Positions 24,310-33,925 of a DNA stretch of 64,000 nucleotides are shown in pieces. Position numbers and translations under genes: made by a program. This stretch comes from Rubrivivax sp. A210 (lineage in GTDB: Bacteria; Pseudomonadota; Gammaproteobacteria; Burkholderiales; Burkholderiaceae_C): the NCBI RefSeq assembly GCF_904426505.1, contig NZ_CAJGBN010000010.1:17404-81403 (forward strand), read 5' to 3'. A model generated the notes under the pieces. That model searched no databases and had not been told where the DNA came from. It saw only the letters and a list, made by a program, of their open reading frames with translations. Within the stretch, counting starts at the first letter, position 1; every line of letters starts with the position of its first letter.

Positions 24310-25884
24310 TCAGGCCGGGGCCGGGCGTGGCTGCAGCGTCTGGCGCTGCAGCCAGGGGCTGATGCGGTAGCGCTCGCCGCGGTAGTGCGCGTCCAGCGCG
24401 GCAATCACGGCGCGCAGTTCGGCCGTGCCCCAGCGGGCCAGCCATTCGAAGGGTCCAGCCGGCCAGTTGAGGCCCAGCTTGACCGCAGCGTCGGCGCCGG
24501 CGCTGCTGCACACGCCCTGCAGCACCGCGTCGGCGGCCTCGTTGACGAGCATCGCCACGGTGCGCGCGACGATCAGCCCGGGGCTGTCGGCCACCGGCAG
24601 CGGCGCCAGGCCCAGCGCCGCCAGCCAGGCCGGCGCCTGCGCGCGCCAGGCCGGGTGGGCGCCGGGCGCCACCGCATAGGCGATGGGCGTGGCCGGGGCG
24701 CAGGGCAGGGCCAGAGGGCGGTCGAAGACGGCGATGTCGGCCAGCCCCAGGGCCTGGGCCAGGTCTTGCGCGCTGCGCCCGTCGCTCAGCACCAGTCGGG
24801 CGCGCGCCACTTCGAGGCCGGTCCAGCCGCCGGCATACAGCCGCGCCGGGCGCCGGCCAAGGGGCTGCAGCACGCGGGCCGTCTGCTGCTCCAGCCATTC
24901 GGCCACCGCGCAGCTGCCGTGTACCGTGAGCTCCAGCGCATGGGCCGGTGCATCAAAGTGCGGCGCAGGCAGGGCCGGCGCACCCGCGGGGTAGCGGTAG
25001 AAGCCGCGCCCGCTCTTGCGGCCGAGCAGGCCGCCGTCGACCATCTCGCGCTGCAGCGGGCTGGGGCGGTAACGCGGGTCGTGGTAGTTGGCCTCCCAGA
25101 CCGAGGTCGTCACCGCGAGATTGGTGTCGTGGCCTATCAGGTCCATCAGCTCGCAGGGCCCGAGACGAAAACCCGCGCCGCGCAGGCAGGCGTCGATGAC
25201 CTTGGGTGCGGCGGCTTGCTCCAGCAGCAGGGCCAGGGCTTCGGCGTAGTAGGGGCGGGCGATGCGATTGACGATGAAGCCCGGCGTGCTCTTCGCATGC
25301 ACCGCCTGCTTGCCCCAGGCCTGGGCCAGTGCCTGTACGGCCGCCGCCGCGGCAGGATCGGTTTGCAGGCCCGAGACCACCTCCACCAGCGCCATCAGCG
25401 GCACCGGGTTGAAGAAATGCATGCCCACCACGCGCCCGGGGCGCTTGAGGCCGGCGGCCAGCGCGGTGATGCTGATGGACGAGGTATTGCTGGCGAGCAG
25501 GCAATCGTCGCCGACCACGGCCTCGAGCTGGCGCAGCAGTTCGCGCTTGGCCGCCAGGTCCTCGACGATGGCCTCGACCACCAGGCCCACGCCGGCGGCC
25601 TCGGCCAGGCCGGCGATGGGGTGGAGGCGCGCCAGCGTGGCCGCTGCCGCGGCTTGGCTGAGGCGGCCCTTGGCAGCCAGGGCCTGCAGCGTGGTGCCGA
25701 GCCTGGCCAGGCCCAGGGCGGCGGCGCCCTCGCGGCTGTCGAGCAACAGCACCTCGTGGCCGGCCTGGGCCGCGACCTGGGCGATGCCCAGGCCCATCAA
25801 TCCGGCGCCGACGACGAGCACCGGGATGGCCGCCTCGTGCAGGGTGGAGTCACCAGGGGACAGGGAGGATGCGGCAGTGGACAT
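24310..25884 (-). CDS. 3-hydroxyacyl-CoA dehydrogenase (PaaH/Hbd type)
   Basis: 524-residue NAD-dependent oxidoreductase. The Rossmann motif GAGLMG (26-31) starts the N-terminal NAD domain; 'SNTSSISI' and '[11 protein letters not shown]' are family landmarks, and the dimerisation domain follows. After it there is a second, partly degenerate copy of the C-terminal domain, as in PaaH-type enzymes of about 500 residues. It oxidises 3-hydroxyacyl-CoA to 3-oxoacyl-CoA in beta-oxidation or phenylacetate breakdown. It stands alone, divergent from the molybdenum hydroxylase genes, so the pathway cannot be fixed from context. Confidence 0.87.
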   Translation of the reverse strand: MSTAASSLSPGDSTLHEAAIPVLVVGAGLMGLGIAQVAAQAGHEVLLLDSREGAAALGLARLGTTLQALAAKGRLSQAAAAATLARLHPIAGLAEAAGVGLVVEAIVEDLAAKRELLRQLEAVVGDDCLLASNTSSISITALAAGLKRPGRVVGMHFFNPVPLMALVEVVSGLQTDPAAAAAVQALAQAWGKQAVHAKSTPGFIVNRIARPYYAEALALLLEQAAAPKVIDACLRGAGFRLGPCELMDLIGHDTNLAVTTSVWEANYHDPRYRPSPLQREMVDGGLLGRKSGRGFYRYPAGAPALPAPHFDAPAHALELTVHGSCAVAEWLEQQTARVLQPLGRRPARLYAGGWTGLEVARARLVLSDGRSAQDLAQALGLADIAVFDRPLALPCAPATPIAYAVAPGAHPAWRAQAPAWLAALGLAPLPVADSPGLIVARTVAMLVNEAADAVLQGVCSSAGADAAVKLGLNWPAGPFEWLARWGTAELRAVIAALDAHYRGERYRISPWLQRQTLQPRPAPA

Positions 25885-26048
25885 GGCGGCGGCGGGTCGG
25901 CGTGGTCATCAAGCCCCGGCACAGTGCTGGCGAGGCAATCAAGCGCCACGATAACCCGCCCGGCCTGCCGCCGGCCAAGGCCGCATGCGAAGACGGGCGC
26001 GCGCTAACATCCCCGCCGCCCGGCCAGTCGCCCCTGCAGGAGCTTGCG

Positions 26049-26528
26049 ATGACGAAACTTGAATTCATGCTCAACGGACGCGCCATGGCGCTGGAGGTCG
26101 AGCCGGCCACGCTGCTGGTGGACCTGCTGCGCGGCCCGCTGGCGCTGACCGGCACCCATGTGGGCTGCGATACCGCGCAGTGCGGAGCCTGCACGGTGTT
26201 GCTGGACGGCCAGGCGGTCAAGAGCTGCAGCCTGCTGGCGCTGCAGGTGGCGGGCCGCGCCGTCACCACCATCGAGGGCCTGGCTGCGGCCGACGGCAGC
26301 TTGCATCCGGTGCAGGAGGCCTTCATCGCCTGCCACGGCCTGCAATGCGGCTATTGCACGCCCGGCATGATCCTGGCCGCCACCTGCCTGCTGCGCGAGA
26401 ACCCGCGCCCGGCCGAGGCCGAGATCGTGCATGCGCTCGAAGGCAATCTCTGCCGCTGCACCGGCTATGTGAACATCGTCGCCTCGGTCCAGCAGGCGGC
26501 GCGCACGATCAACGGGGAGGCGGCATGA
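26049..26528 (+). CDS. Molybdenum hydroxylase small subunit, [2Fe-2S] (CoxS-like)
   Basis: 159-residue iron-sulfur subunit of the xanthine oxidase family. The N-terminal plant-type ferredoxin cluster is ligated by cysteines in [12 protein letters not shown] and the later KSC; the C-terminal helical domain carries the second cluster with CGYC and CRC. It passes electrons from the molybdenum centre of the large subunit. The ATG at 26049 fits family length. The stop overlaps the large-subunit start (ATGA). Confidence 0.93.
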   Translation: MTKLEFMLNGRAMALEVEPATLLVDLLRGPLALTGTHVGCDTAQCGACTVLLDGQAVKSCSLLALQVAGRAVTTIEGLAAADGSLHPVQEAFIACHGLQCGYCTPGMILAATCLLRENPRPAEAEIVHALEGNLCRCTGYVNIVASVQQAARTINGEAA

Positions 26529-28879
26529 ACGCCGCCGCCGATGCTGCCGGCCGCTACGGCAGCGGCGCCCAGGTGCGCCGCATCGAAGACCCGGCCCTGG
26601 TGCAGGGCCGGGGCCGATACACGGGTGACGTGACGCCTGAAGGTGCGGCCCATCTGCGCTTCGTCCGCTCGACCCAGGCCCACGGCCGCATTCTTGGCAT
26701 CGACAGCTCGGCGGCCCTGGCCGTGCCCGGCGTGCTGGCGGTCTACACCGGCGCTGACCTGGCGGCGGCCGGCATCAAGCCGCTGGCGCCCGCGGCGGGC
26801 TTTCGCCGCCCCGACGGCAGCGCGATGGACGCGCCGGCGCGGCCGGTGCTGGCGCAGGACATCGTGCGCTTCGTCGGCGAGGCCGTGGCCCTGGTGGTGG
26901 CCGAATCGCGCGAGGCCGCGCGGGCCGCGGCCGACGCGGTGGTGGTGGACATCGAGGCCCTGCCCGCGGTGGCCGATGCGCTGGCGGCGGTGGCCGAAGG
27001 TGCCGAGCCGGTCTGGCCCGGCGCCCACGGCAATGTGCTGGCCCAGGCCCGCCACGGTGATGCTGCCGCCGCCGAGGCGGCCTTTGCGCGCGCTGCCCAT
27101 CGTGTGCAGCTGGACCTGGTCAACCAGCGCCTGGCGCCGGCCACGATGGAGCCGCGCTCGGTGCTGGCCTGGCTGGACGAAGGGCGGCTGACGATGCGGC
27201 TTTCCAGCCAGATGCCCAGCGCGGTGCGCGACGGCCTGGCGGCCTGCCTGGGCCTGCAGGCCGAGGACGTGCGCGTGCTGGTGGGCGACGTCGGCGGCGG
27301 CTTCGGCATGAAGACCGGCATCTATCCCGAGGATGTGGCGGTGGCCTTTGCCGCGCGGCAGCTGGCCCGGCCTGTCAAGTGGCAGGCCGAGCGCGTCGAG
27401 GATTTCCTGGCCGCGGTACACGGCCGCGACCTGCTCAGCCACGCCGAGCTGGCGCTGGACGCCGATGGCCGCGTGCTGGCACTGCGCCTGCGCTCGCTGG
27501 CCAATGTCGGCGCCTACCCCACGACGCCTGGCGTGGCCATCCAGTTGCTCATCGGCCCCTGGGTCACGACCAGCATCTACGACATCCCGGTCATCAACCT
27601 CGACATTCGTGCCGTGCTCAGCCACACGGCGCCCACCGGGCCTTACCGCGGCGCCGGCCGGCCCGAGGCCATCTACGCCACCGAGCGCCTGATGGACGCT
27701 GCTGCGCGCGCCATTGGCATGGACGGGGCCGAGCTGCGCCGCCGCAACATGATCCGCCCCGAGCAAATGCCTTACCGCAACGCCATGGGCCAGACCTATG
27801 ACAGCGGTCAGTTCGCCCGGATGCTGGACCAGGGCCTGGAACTGGCCGACTGGGGCGGCTATGCGGCAAGGCGCGAGGCCTCGCGTGCGCGCGGCCTGCT
27901 GCGCGGGCGCGGCATCGCCACCTTCCTGGAATGGACCGGCGCCAACGCGCTGGAAGAGCAGGTGCAGGTGCGCGTCACTGCCGATGGCTTCGTCGAGCTG
28001 ACCTCGGCCACCATGGCCATGGGCCAGGGCATTGCCACCAGCTACGCCCAGCTGGCGGTGGATGTCTTCGGCGTGCCGCTGGAGCGCATCCGCATCCTGC
28101 AGGGCGACACCGACCGCGCCAATGGCTTCGGCAGCGCCGGCAGCCGTTCGCTCTTCACCGGCGGCGCCGCGGTGCAGGTGGCATCCAAGGCGGCGGTCGA
28201 CCAGGGCAAGGAGTTGGCGGCCCAGGCGCTGGAGGCGCCAGCGGCCGACATCGAATACGCGGCCGGCCGCTACACCGTGGCCGGCACCGATCTCGGCATC
28301 GGCCTCTTCGATCTCGCGCGGCGCCAGCCGGCCGCGGTGATCCTGGCCGAGGGCGGCGCCAAGGCAGCGGCGCCGAGCTGGCCCAATGGCTGCCATGTCT
28401 GCGAGGTCGAGATCGACCCCGCCACCGGCCAGGTGCGCGTCGTCGCCTACGCCTCGGTCAACGACATCGGCCGCATCGTCAGCCCCACCATCGTGCGCGG
28501 CCAGGTCGAGGGCGGGGCCTTGCAGGGCATGGGCCAGGCCTTGTGCGAGCGCATGGTCTACGACGAGCAGGGCCAGCTGCTGAGCGCCAGCTTCATGGAC
28601 TACGCACTGCCCGGCGTCGACAGCTTCCGCGGCTTCAAGACCGCCTTCGACGAATCCGTGCCCTGCCTCACCAACGGCCTGGGCAGCAAGGGCGTGGGCG
28701 AGCTGGGCACCATAGGTGCCACACCCGCGGTGGTGAATGCCGTCGTCGATGCCCTGGCCCAAGCCGGCCAGGGGCGCGCGGCCGAACGCGTGCAGATGCC
28801 GCTGACGGCCGAGACCGTGTGGCGCGCACTGCGCGGCGAGTACCCGGCTTTCTCGCCCTTGCCCGCACTGCCTGGCTGA
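26525..28879 (+). CDS. Molybdenum hydroxylase large subunit (CoxL-like, type II)
   Basis: 784-residue molybdopterin-cytosine-dinucleotide-binding subunit. It has the GGGFGMK motif near residue 257, PYRGAGR near 373, and the catalytic Glu726 in GVGELG. The active-site loop reads YRGAGR, as in type II 'CoxL-like' proteins, not the CSFR loop of true carbon monoxide dehydrogenase, so carbon monoxide is unlikely as substrate; an aldehyde, N-heterocycle or acyl compound is more likely. No FAD-binding medium subunit gene is next to it, which is unusual for this family. Translationally coupled to the small subunit. Confidence 0.9.
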   Translation: MNAAADAAGRYGSGAQVRRIEDPALVQGRGRYTGDVTPEGAAHLRFVRSTQAHGRILGIDSSAALAVPGVLAVYTGADLAAAGIKPLAPAAGFRRPDGSAMDAPARPVLAQDIVRFVGEAVALVVAESREAARAAADAVVVDIEALPAVADALAAVAEGAEPVWPGAHGNVLAQARHGDAAAAEAAFARAAHRVQLDLVNQRLAPATMEPRSVLAWLDEGRLTMRLSSQMPSAVRDGLAACLGLQAEDVRVLVGDVGGGFGMKTGIYPEDVAVAFAARQLARPVKWQAERVEDFLAAVHGRDLLSHAELALDADGRVLALRLRSLANVGAYPTTPGVAIQLLIGPWVTTSIYDIPVINLDIRAVLSHTAPTGPYRGAGRPEAIYATERLMDAAARAIGMDGAELRRRNMIRPEQMPYRNAMGQTYDSGQFARMLDQGLELADWGGYAARREASRARGLLRGRGIATFLEWTGANALEEQVQVRVTADGFVELTSATMAMGQGIATSYAQLAVDVFGVPLERIRILQGDTDRANGFGSAGSRSLFTGGAAVQVASKAAVDQGKELAAQALEAPAADIEYAAGRYTVAGTDLGIGLFDLARRQPAAVILAEGGAKAAAPSWPNGCHVCEVEIDPATGQVRVVAYASVNDIGRIVSPTIVRGQVEGGALQGMGQALCERMVYDEQGQLLSASFMDYALPGVDSFRGFKTAFDESVPCLTNGLGSKGVGELGTIGATPAVVNAVVDALAQAGQGRAAERVQMPLTAETVWRALRGEYPAFSPLPALPG

Positions 28880-28995
28880 ACAGGCCGATGGCCGGGGCGG
28901 CCACCCTGCGGCGGGTGGGTGGATGACACGCCGGGGTCACGGCCGGCGTCTACGATGCGCCTCCCGTCACCTTGGCGGGCAGGAGGCAAGCCAAT

Positions 28996-30246
28996 ATGAA
29001 GACATCCATCACCACCTGGCGGCGCGTTGCGCTCGCCGCCGCCCTCGTTCTCGCCGGCACCGCCGCCCAGGCCCACGATGGCCGTGGCCGTGAAGGCGCC
29101 AATGCCCTGCCGGCGCCGCTGGTCATAGGCCACCGCGGCGGCGGCAGCGGCTACCTGCCCGAGCACACGCTCGAGGCCTATGCGCTGGGCATAGAACTGG
29201 GCGCCGATTTCGTCGAGCCCGACCTCGTGGCCACCAAGGACGGCCACCTGATCGCCCGTCACGAACCGAACCTGAAGGACACCACCAATGTGTCCGCGCT
29301 GCCGCAGTTCGCGGCGCGCCGCCGCACCGTGATGCTGGACGGCATCCCCACTGACGGCTGGTGGGCGAGCGACTTCACGCTGGCCGAGATCAGGCAGCTG
29401 CGCGCCGTGCAGCCGGTGGGCGCGCGCAGCCAGGCCTTCAACGGCCGGTTCCAGATTCCGACGCTGGAAGAGGTGATCGCGCTGGCCAAGAACAAGGCGC
29501 GCGAGCAGGGCCGAACCATCGGCATCTATCCCGAGACCAAGCACCCCACCTACCACCAGCAGATCGGCCTGGCGCTCGAAGACCGGCTGCTGGCCGCGCT
29601 CACGCGCGCCGGCTGGAATCATCGCGAGGCGCCGGTCTTCATCCAGTCCTTCGAGACCGCCAACCTGCGCTACCTGCGCAGCAAGACGCGCGTGCGCCTG
29701 GTTCAGCTGGTGGATGCCGACGACCTGGCGGCCGACGGCACCATCACCTTTGCAGCGCCCTTCGACAAGCCCTATGACTGGGTGGTGTCGGGCCGCGCCG
29801 GCCTCTTCAAGGACTTGCTCACCCCCGCCGGCCTGGCCGAGGTGGCGAGTTACGCCGACGGCATCGGCCCCTGGAAGTACTACATCCAGAGCACGGCCTG
29901 CAAGGCGCTGAACGCCGCCGGCGGCTGTGCCGACGTGAATGGTGACGGTGCCGTCAACGAGGCTGACCGCGTGGCCGTTCCCGCCACCGACCTGGTGCAG
30001 CGCGCCCATTCTCTGGGCCTGGTGGTCCACACCTGGACCTTCCGCAACGAGCGCAATCGCCAGCCGCTGGACGACGGCATTCAGCCTTCCAACGAGTACA
30101 CGCGCTTCTTTGACCTGGGCGTGGACGGCGTGTTCTCGGACTTCGCCGACACCGCCTATGCCGCACGCGTGCAGTGGCAGCTCAAGACCGACCCCGCCTA
30201 TGCCCGCTGCCTGGTGCAGGGCCGCGGCTGCGCCAAGCGGGACTGA
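28996..30246 (+). CDS. Secreted glycerophosphodiester phosphodiesterase with EF-hand-like loop
   Basis: 416 residues with a signal peptide (cleavage near AQAHD). A GDPD TIM-barrel follows: GHRGGG (substrate/phosphate loop), PEHT, the metal pair in 'FVEPDLVATKDG', and ARHEP. It hydrolyses glycerophosphodiesters such as glycerophosphocholine to glycerol-3-phosphate and an alcohol in the periplasm or outside the cell. Residues 313-324 (DVNGDGAVNEAD) match a calcium-binding EF-hand/dockerin loop inserted in the barrel's C-terminal part. Strong AGGAGG ribosome site 9 bases upstream. A strong terminator follows. Functionally akin to E. coli GlpQ. Confidence 0.9.
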   Translation: MKTSITTWRRVALAAALVLAGTAAQAHDGRGREGANALPAPLVIGHRGGGSGYLPEHTLEAYALGIELGADFVEPDLVATKDGHLIARHEPNLKDTTNVSALPQFAARRRTVMLDGIPTDGWWASDFTLAEIRQLRAVQPVGARSQAFNGRFQIPTLEEVIALAKNKAREQGRTIGIYPETKHPTYHQQIGLALEDRLLAALTRAGWNHREAPVFIQSFETANLRYLRSKTRVRLVQLVDADDLAADGTITFAAPFDKPYDWVVSGRAGLFKDLLTPAGLAEVASYADGIGPWKYYIQSTACKALNAAGGCADVNGDGAVNEADRVAVPATDLVQRAHSLGLVVHTWTFRNERNRQPLDDGIQPSNEYTRFFDLGVDGVFSDFADTAYAARVQWQLKTDPAYARCLVQGRGCAKRD

Positions 30247-30275
30247 ATCGTCTGAGGATCAAGCCCTCGGGCATG

Positions 30276-30316
30276 GGGCCGCCCGGTGCGCTGCTTGCGC
30301 GCCGGGCGGCCCTTTT
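30276..30316 (+). terminator. Rho-independent terminator after the glycerophosphodiesterase gene
   Basis: GGGCCGCCCGGTGCGC pairs with GCGCGCCGGGCGGCCC (16 base pairs, one G-U), loop TGCTT, followed by TTTT. The T-run reaches the stop codon of the convergent gene. Confidence 0.88.
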
Positions 30317-31236
30317 CATTCCAGCCCCAACCCCAGCACCAGTTGGGCGGCGGCCAGGTCTTCCAGCGCCGCGCCCACCGACTTGAAGAGCGTGATCTCG
30401 CTCGCGTCGCGGCGGCGGCCCTGGCCAGTGCGCAGCAGTTCGGCCAGTTCGGCCACGATGTGGGCACGCGTGATGGCGCCGCGCGCCAGCGGCTGGGTCA
30501 GGTCGCCGGCCTCGGCCAGGGCACCGGCATAGGTGTCGACGACGATGGTGGCGCGCTGCACGGCGGCGTCGTCCACTTCGCGCATCCCGGGCTTGAAGCC
30601 GCCCACCAGATCGAGGTGGGTGCCGGGTGCCAGCCACTCACCCCGCACCAGCGGCGTGGTCGAGGTGGTGGCGCAGCAGACGATGTCGGCCGCGCGCACC
30701 GCCGCTTCCAGATCGGGCGCGGCGGCAGTGGGCAGGCCTTGCGCGGCCAGTTCTCGGGCCAGGGCCTTTGCGGCCTCGCCTTTGCGGCCCCAGATGTCGA
30801 TTTGCGTCAGGGCCGGCCGCAGCGCCGCGTGGGCGCGTGCCATCCAGCCGGCCAGCCGCCCGCTGCCGACGATGAGCAGCCGGCTGGCATCGCCGCGCGC
30901 CAGATGGCGGGCCGCCAGTGCCGAGGTGGCGGCGGTGCGGCGCAGGGTGATCGCCTCACCGTCCAGCAACGCCAGGGCTTCGCCCGTGCTGCGGTCCAGC
31001 GCCAGCACGCAAGCCTGCACCGTGGCCGCGGCGGCCGGCATCACGGTGACCAGCTTGACGACGACCAGACGCGCGTTCCAGGCCGGCATCAGCAGCAGCG
31101 TGTCGGCTGCCGAGAGCGCATGGCCGTGGCGCAGCGGCTGCGCGACGCCGGCCACGAAAGCGGCCTCCAAGGCCTGGGCCAGCGCCGGCCAGGGCAGGGC
31201 GGCGTGGACTTCGGCGGCGGTGTAGACCCGGGTCAA
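30316..31236 (-). CDS. Ornithine cyclodeaminase / mu-crystallin family protein
   Basis: 306 residues of the OCD/Mu-crystallin family: N-terminal dimerisation part with 'VVKLVTVMP', then an NAD-binding Rossmann domain with GSGRLAGW and 'CCATTSTTPLV'. Members deaminate ornithine to proline, or act as ketimine or amino-acid dehydrogenases; the exact substrate cannot be read from sequence. It follows the class V aminotransferase gene by 18 bases on the same strand, so the pair probably acts on one amino or keto acid. Confidence 0.82.
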   Translation of the reverse strand: MTRVYTAAEVHAALPWPALAQALEAAFVAGVAQPLRHGHALSAADTLLLMPAWNARLVVVKLVTVMPAAAATVQACVLALDRSTGEALALLDGEAITLRRTAATSALAARHLARGDASRLLIVGSGRLAGWMARAHAALRPALTQIDIWGRKGEAAKALARELAAQGLPTAAAPDLEAAVRAADIVCCATTSTTPLVRGEWLAPGTHLDLVGGFKPGMREVDDAAVQRATIVVDTYAGALAEAGDLTQPLARGAITRAHIVAELAELLRTGQGRRRDASEITLFKSVGAALEDLAAAQLVLGLGLE

Positions 31237-31254
31237 GCGGCAGGCTGGCCGGGC

Positions 31255-32403
31255 TCAGGCCGCGGCCTGTGCCGCGCCCAGGATGCGCGTCAGCGCGGCA
31301 TCCAGGTGGCCCACGCTGCGCTCCACCTGGTGCAGCTTGTCCAGGCCGAAGAGGCCGATGCGGAAGGTCTTGAAATCGGCCGCCTCGTCGCACTGCAGCG
31401 GCACGCCGGCGGCGGTCTGCAGGCCTTCGCCGAGAAAGGCCTTGCCGGTGTGCAGGCCGGCGTCGTCGGTGTAGCTGACCACCACGCCGGGCGCCTGGAA
31501 GCCGTCGGCGGCGACGCTGCGCAGGCCGTGGCGGGCCAGCAGCGCGCGCACCTGGCGACCCAGTGCCCACTGCTCGGCGCGCAGCTTCTCGAAGCCGTAG
31601 GCGCGCGTTTCCAGCATCACGTCGCGCGTGCGTGCCAGTGCGTCGGTGGGCATGGTGGTGTGGTAGGCGTGGGCGCCGCCCTCGTAGGCTTCCATGATCT
31701 GCAGCCACTTCTTCAGATCGGCGGCGAAGCTGGTGCTGGTGGTGGCGTCGATGGCGGCACGGGCACGTTCGCCCAGCATCACGAAGGCGCAGCCGGGCGA
31801 GCCGCTCCAGCCCTTTTGCGGCGCGCTGACGAGGATGTCAACGCCGGTGGCCTGCATGTCCACCCAGACCGCGCCGCTGGCGATGCAGTCGAGCACGAAG
31901 AGGCCGCCCACCGCGTGGACGGCGTCGGCCACGGCCCGCAGGTAGTCGTCGGGCAGCAGCAGGCCGGCGGCGGTTTCGACATGGGGCGCGAAGACGACGT
32001 CGGGGCGCTGGGTCTGGATGGCGTCCACCACCTCGGCGATGGGCGGGGGCGCATAGGGCATCTGGCGGCCAGGGCCGGTGGGGCGGGCCTTGAGCACGCT
32101 CTGCTCGGCGGGGATGCGGCCCATCTCGAGGATCTGGGTCCAGCGGAAGCTGAACCAGCCATTGCGGATGACCAGGGTCTTCTTGCCGCTGGCGAACTGG
32201 CGCGCCACCGCCTCCATGCCGAAGGTGCCGCTGCCGGGAATGACGACCGCCGCCTTGGCGTTGTAGACCTCCTTGAGCACGCTGGAGATGTCGCGCATCA
32301 CGCCCTGGAAGCGGCGGGACATGTGGTTGAGCGCGCGGTCGGTGTAGACCACCGAGAACTCGAGCAGGCCGTCGGGATCGACGTCGGGCAGCAGGGCGGG
32401 CAT
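31255..32403 (-). CDS. Class V aminotransferase (serine/alanine-glyoxylate type)
   Basis: 382-residue PLP enzyme of fold type I. The Schiff-base lysine is Lys197 in SAPQKGWSG and the pyridine-binding Asp is Asp172 in LFVLDCIAS; the N-terminal 'PGSGTFGMEA' is the phosphate-binding region. This pattern fits serine-pyruvate or alanine-glyoxylate aminotransferases and phosphonate relatives. The ATG at 32403 has a GGAG ribosome site 5 bases upstream. First gene of a two-gene unit with the cyclodeaminase-family gene. Confidence 0.85.
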   Translation of the reverse strand: MPALLPDVDPDGLLEFSVVYTDRALNHMSRRFQGVMRDISSVLKEVYNAKAAVVIPGSGTFGMEAVARQFASGKKTLVIRNGWFSFRWTQILEMGRIPAEQSVLKARPTGPGRQMPYAPPPIAEVVDAIQTQRPDVVFAPHVETAAGLLLPDDYLRAVADAVHAVGGLFVLDCIASGAVWVDMQATGVDILVSAPQKGWSGSPGCAFVMLGERARAAIDATTSTSFAADLKKWLQIMEAYEGGAHAYHTTMPTDALARTRDVMLETRAYGFEKLRAEQWALGRQVRALLARHGLRSVAADGFQAPGVVVSYTDDAGLHTGKAFLGEGLQTAAGVPLQCDEAADFKTFRIGLFGLDKLHQVERSVGHLDAALTRILGAAQAAA

Positions 32404-32485
32404 GGCAGTCTCCTTTTTTTGAATGGCCAATGGAAAGGCGGGCCAGCTTAGCACCGGCCCGCCGTCGCCAGGATGTCCGGGGCCT

Positions 32486-33139
32486 TCAGCTGCCCAGCAT
32501 GGCCGGCACCTCGGCCGGCACGATGAGCGGCGTGCCCGTGGCCGCCTGCACCTGGGCCACGCTGACGCCCGGTGCCAGCTCCTGCAACACCATGCCTTCT
32601 GGCGTGGGCCGCAGCACGGCCAGCTCGGTGACGATGAGGTCGACGCAGCGCGTGGAGGTGAGCGGCAGCGACAGCGCATCGACGATCTTGTGCTCGCCCT
32701 TGGCGGTGTGCGTCATGGCCACGATGACGCGGCGGGCGCCGGTCACCAGGTCCATCGCGCCGCCCATGCCGGGCACCATCTTGCCCGGCACCATCCAGTT
32801 GGCAAGGCGGCCGTTGCGGTCGACCTGCAGGCCGCCCAGCACCGTCACGTCGAGGTGGCCGCCGCGGATGAGGCCGAAGGACATCGCGCTGTCGAAGGTG
32901 GCGGCGCCGGGCAGGGCGCTGATGGGGCGGCCGCCGGCGTCGGTGAGGTCGTCGTCTTCCAGGCCGTCCTCGGGCACCGACTGCATGCCGATGATGCCGT
33001 TCTCGCTCTGGAAGAAGATGTGGGCGTCGCGCGCCACCAGGCCGGCCACCAGGGTGGGCAGGCCGATGCCGAGGTTGACGAGGGTGCCGGGCCGCAGTTC
33101 GCGCGCCACGCGCGAGGCGATGATCAGCTTGTCATCCAC
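32486..33139 (-). CDS. 3-oxoacid CoA-transferase subunit B
   Basis: 217-residue beta subunit. The catalytic glutamate is Glu46 in QSENGIIG, which forms the acyl-CoA intermediate; 'NLGIGLPTL' is the N-terminal signature. Together with subunit A it moves CoA between succinyl-CoA or acetyl-CoA and acetoacetate (ScoB/AtoA-like). The start overlaps the subunit A end by 8 bases. It may feed acetoacetate from the 3-hydroxybutyrate dehydrogenase encoded earlier in the window into central metabolism. Confidence 0.92.
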   Translation of the reverse strand: MDDKLIIASRVARELRPGTLVNLGIGLPTLVAGLVARDAHIFFQSENGIIGMQSVPEDGLEDDDLTDAGGRPISALPGAATFDSAMSFGLIRGGHLDVTVLGGLQVDRNGRLANWMVPGKMVPGMGGAMDLVTGARRVIVAMTHTAKGEHKIVDALSLPLTSTRCVDLIVTELAVLRPTPEGMVLQELAPGVSVAQVQAATGTPLIVPAEVPAMLGS

Positions 33140-33794
33140 GGGCCGTCTCCTTGGCGATGATGTAGGTGACCACCACCGAGGGCGTCATCACGGCGTCGGG
33201 CGGGATCACCCCGACCGGCACGATTTCCTGCGGCTCGGCGATCACCACGTCGGCGGCCATGGCGATCAGCGGGTTGAAGTTGCGCGCCGTCAGCGCATAG
33301 GCGAGGTTGCCGATGTGGTCGGCCTGGCGCGCATTGACGAGGGCGAAATCGGCACGCAGCGGCAGTTCGACCAGGAAGGTGCGGCCATCGATCTCCAGCG
33401 TGCGCTTGCCTTCGGCCACCGTGGTGCCCACGCCGGTGGGCGTGACCACCGCGCCGAGGCCGAAGCCGCCGGCGCGCACGCGCTCGGCCAGCGTGCCCTG
33501 GGGCACGAGCTCGACCTCGAGCTCGCCGGCAATCATCTGCGCCTGCGTCTCGGGATTGGTGCCGATGTGGCTGACGATCACGCGCCTGAGCAGGCGTGCG
33601 CTCACCAGCTTGCCGATGCCGACGCCGGGCTTGGCGGTGTCGTTGGCGATGACGGTGAGGCCGGTCTTGCGCTGACGCACCAGCTCGTCGATGAGGCGGT
33701 GGGCCGAGCCCACGCCCATGAAGCCGCCGATCATCAGCACCGCCCCGTCGGGGATGCGGGCGACGGCGTCTGCTACCTTGATGGTCTTGCTCAC
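33132..33794 (-). CDS. 3-oxoacid CoA-transferase subunit A
   Basis: 220-residue alpha subunit with the CoA-transferase I landmark 'MIGGFMGVGSAHRLIDEL' and 'GGFGLGAVVTPTGVGT'. Forms the active enzyme with subunit B, whose gene overlaps it. The start is GTG at 33794, beginning V-S-K-T-I-K-V; longer frames add residues unlike the family. Acetoacetate or another short 3-oxoacid is the likely acceptor. Confidence 0.92.
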   Translation of the reverse strand: MSKTIKVADAVARIPDGAVLMIGGFMGVGSAHRLIDELVRQRKTGLTVIANDTAKPGVGIGKLVSARLLRRVIVSHIGTNPETQAQMIAGELEVELVPQGTLAERVRAGGFGLGAVVTPTGVGTTVAEGKRTLEIDGRTFLVELPLRADFALVNARQADHIGNLAYALTARNFNPLIAMAADVVIAEPQEIVPVGVIPPDAVMTPSVVVTYIIAKETARG

Positions 33795-33925
33795 GTTGTG
33801 GCGTCCTTGCACTTGGCCGCCCGTCCTTCGAGGGCGGGCATGGCGGGCGTTCCAGCCGCAATGCTGATCCGCCGCGCGGGCCAGGCATTGCGGCATGTCA
33901 AGGGCCCTGCGCCGGCCGCGGGACA

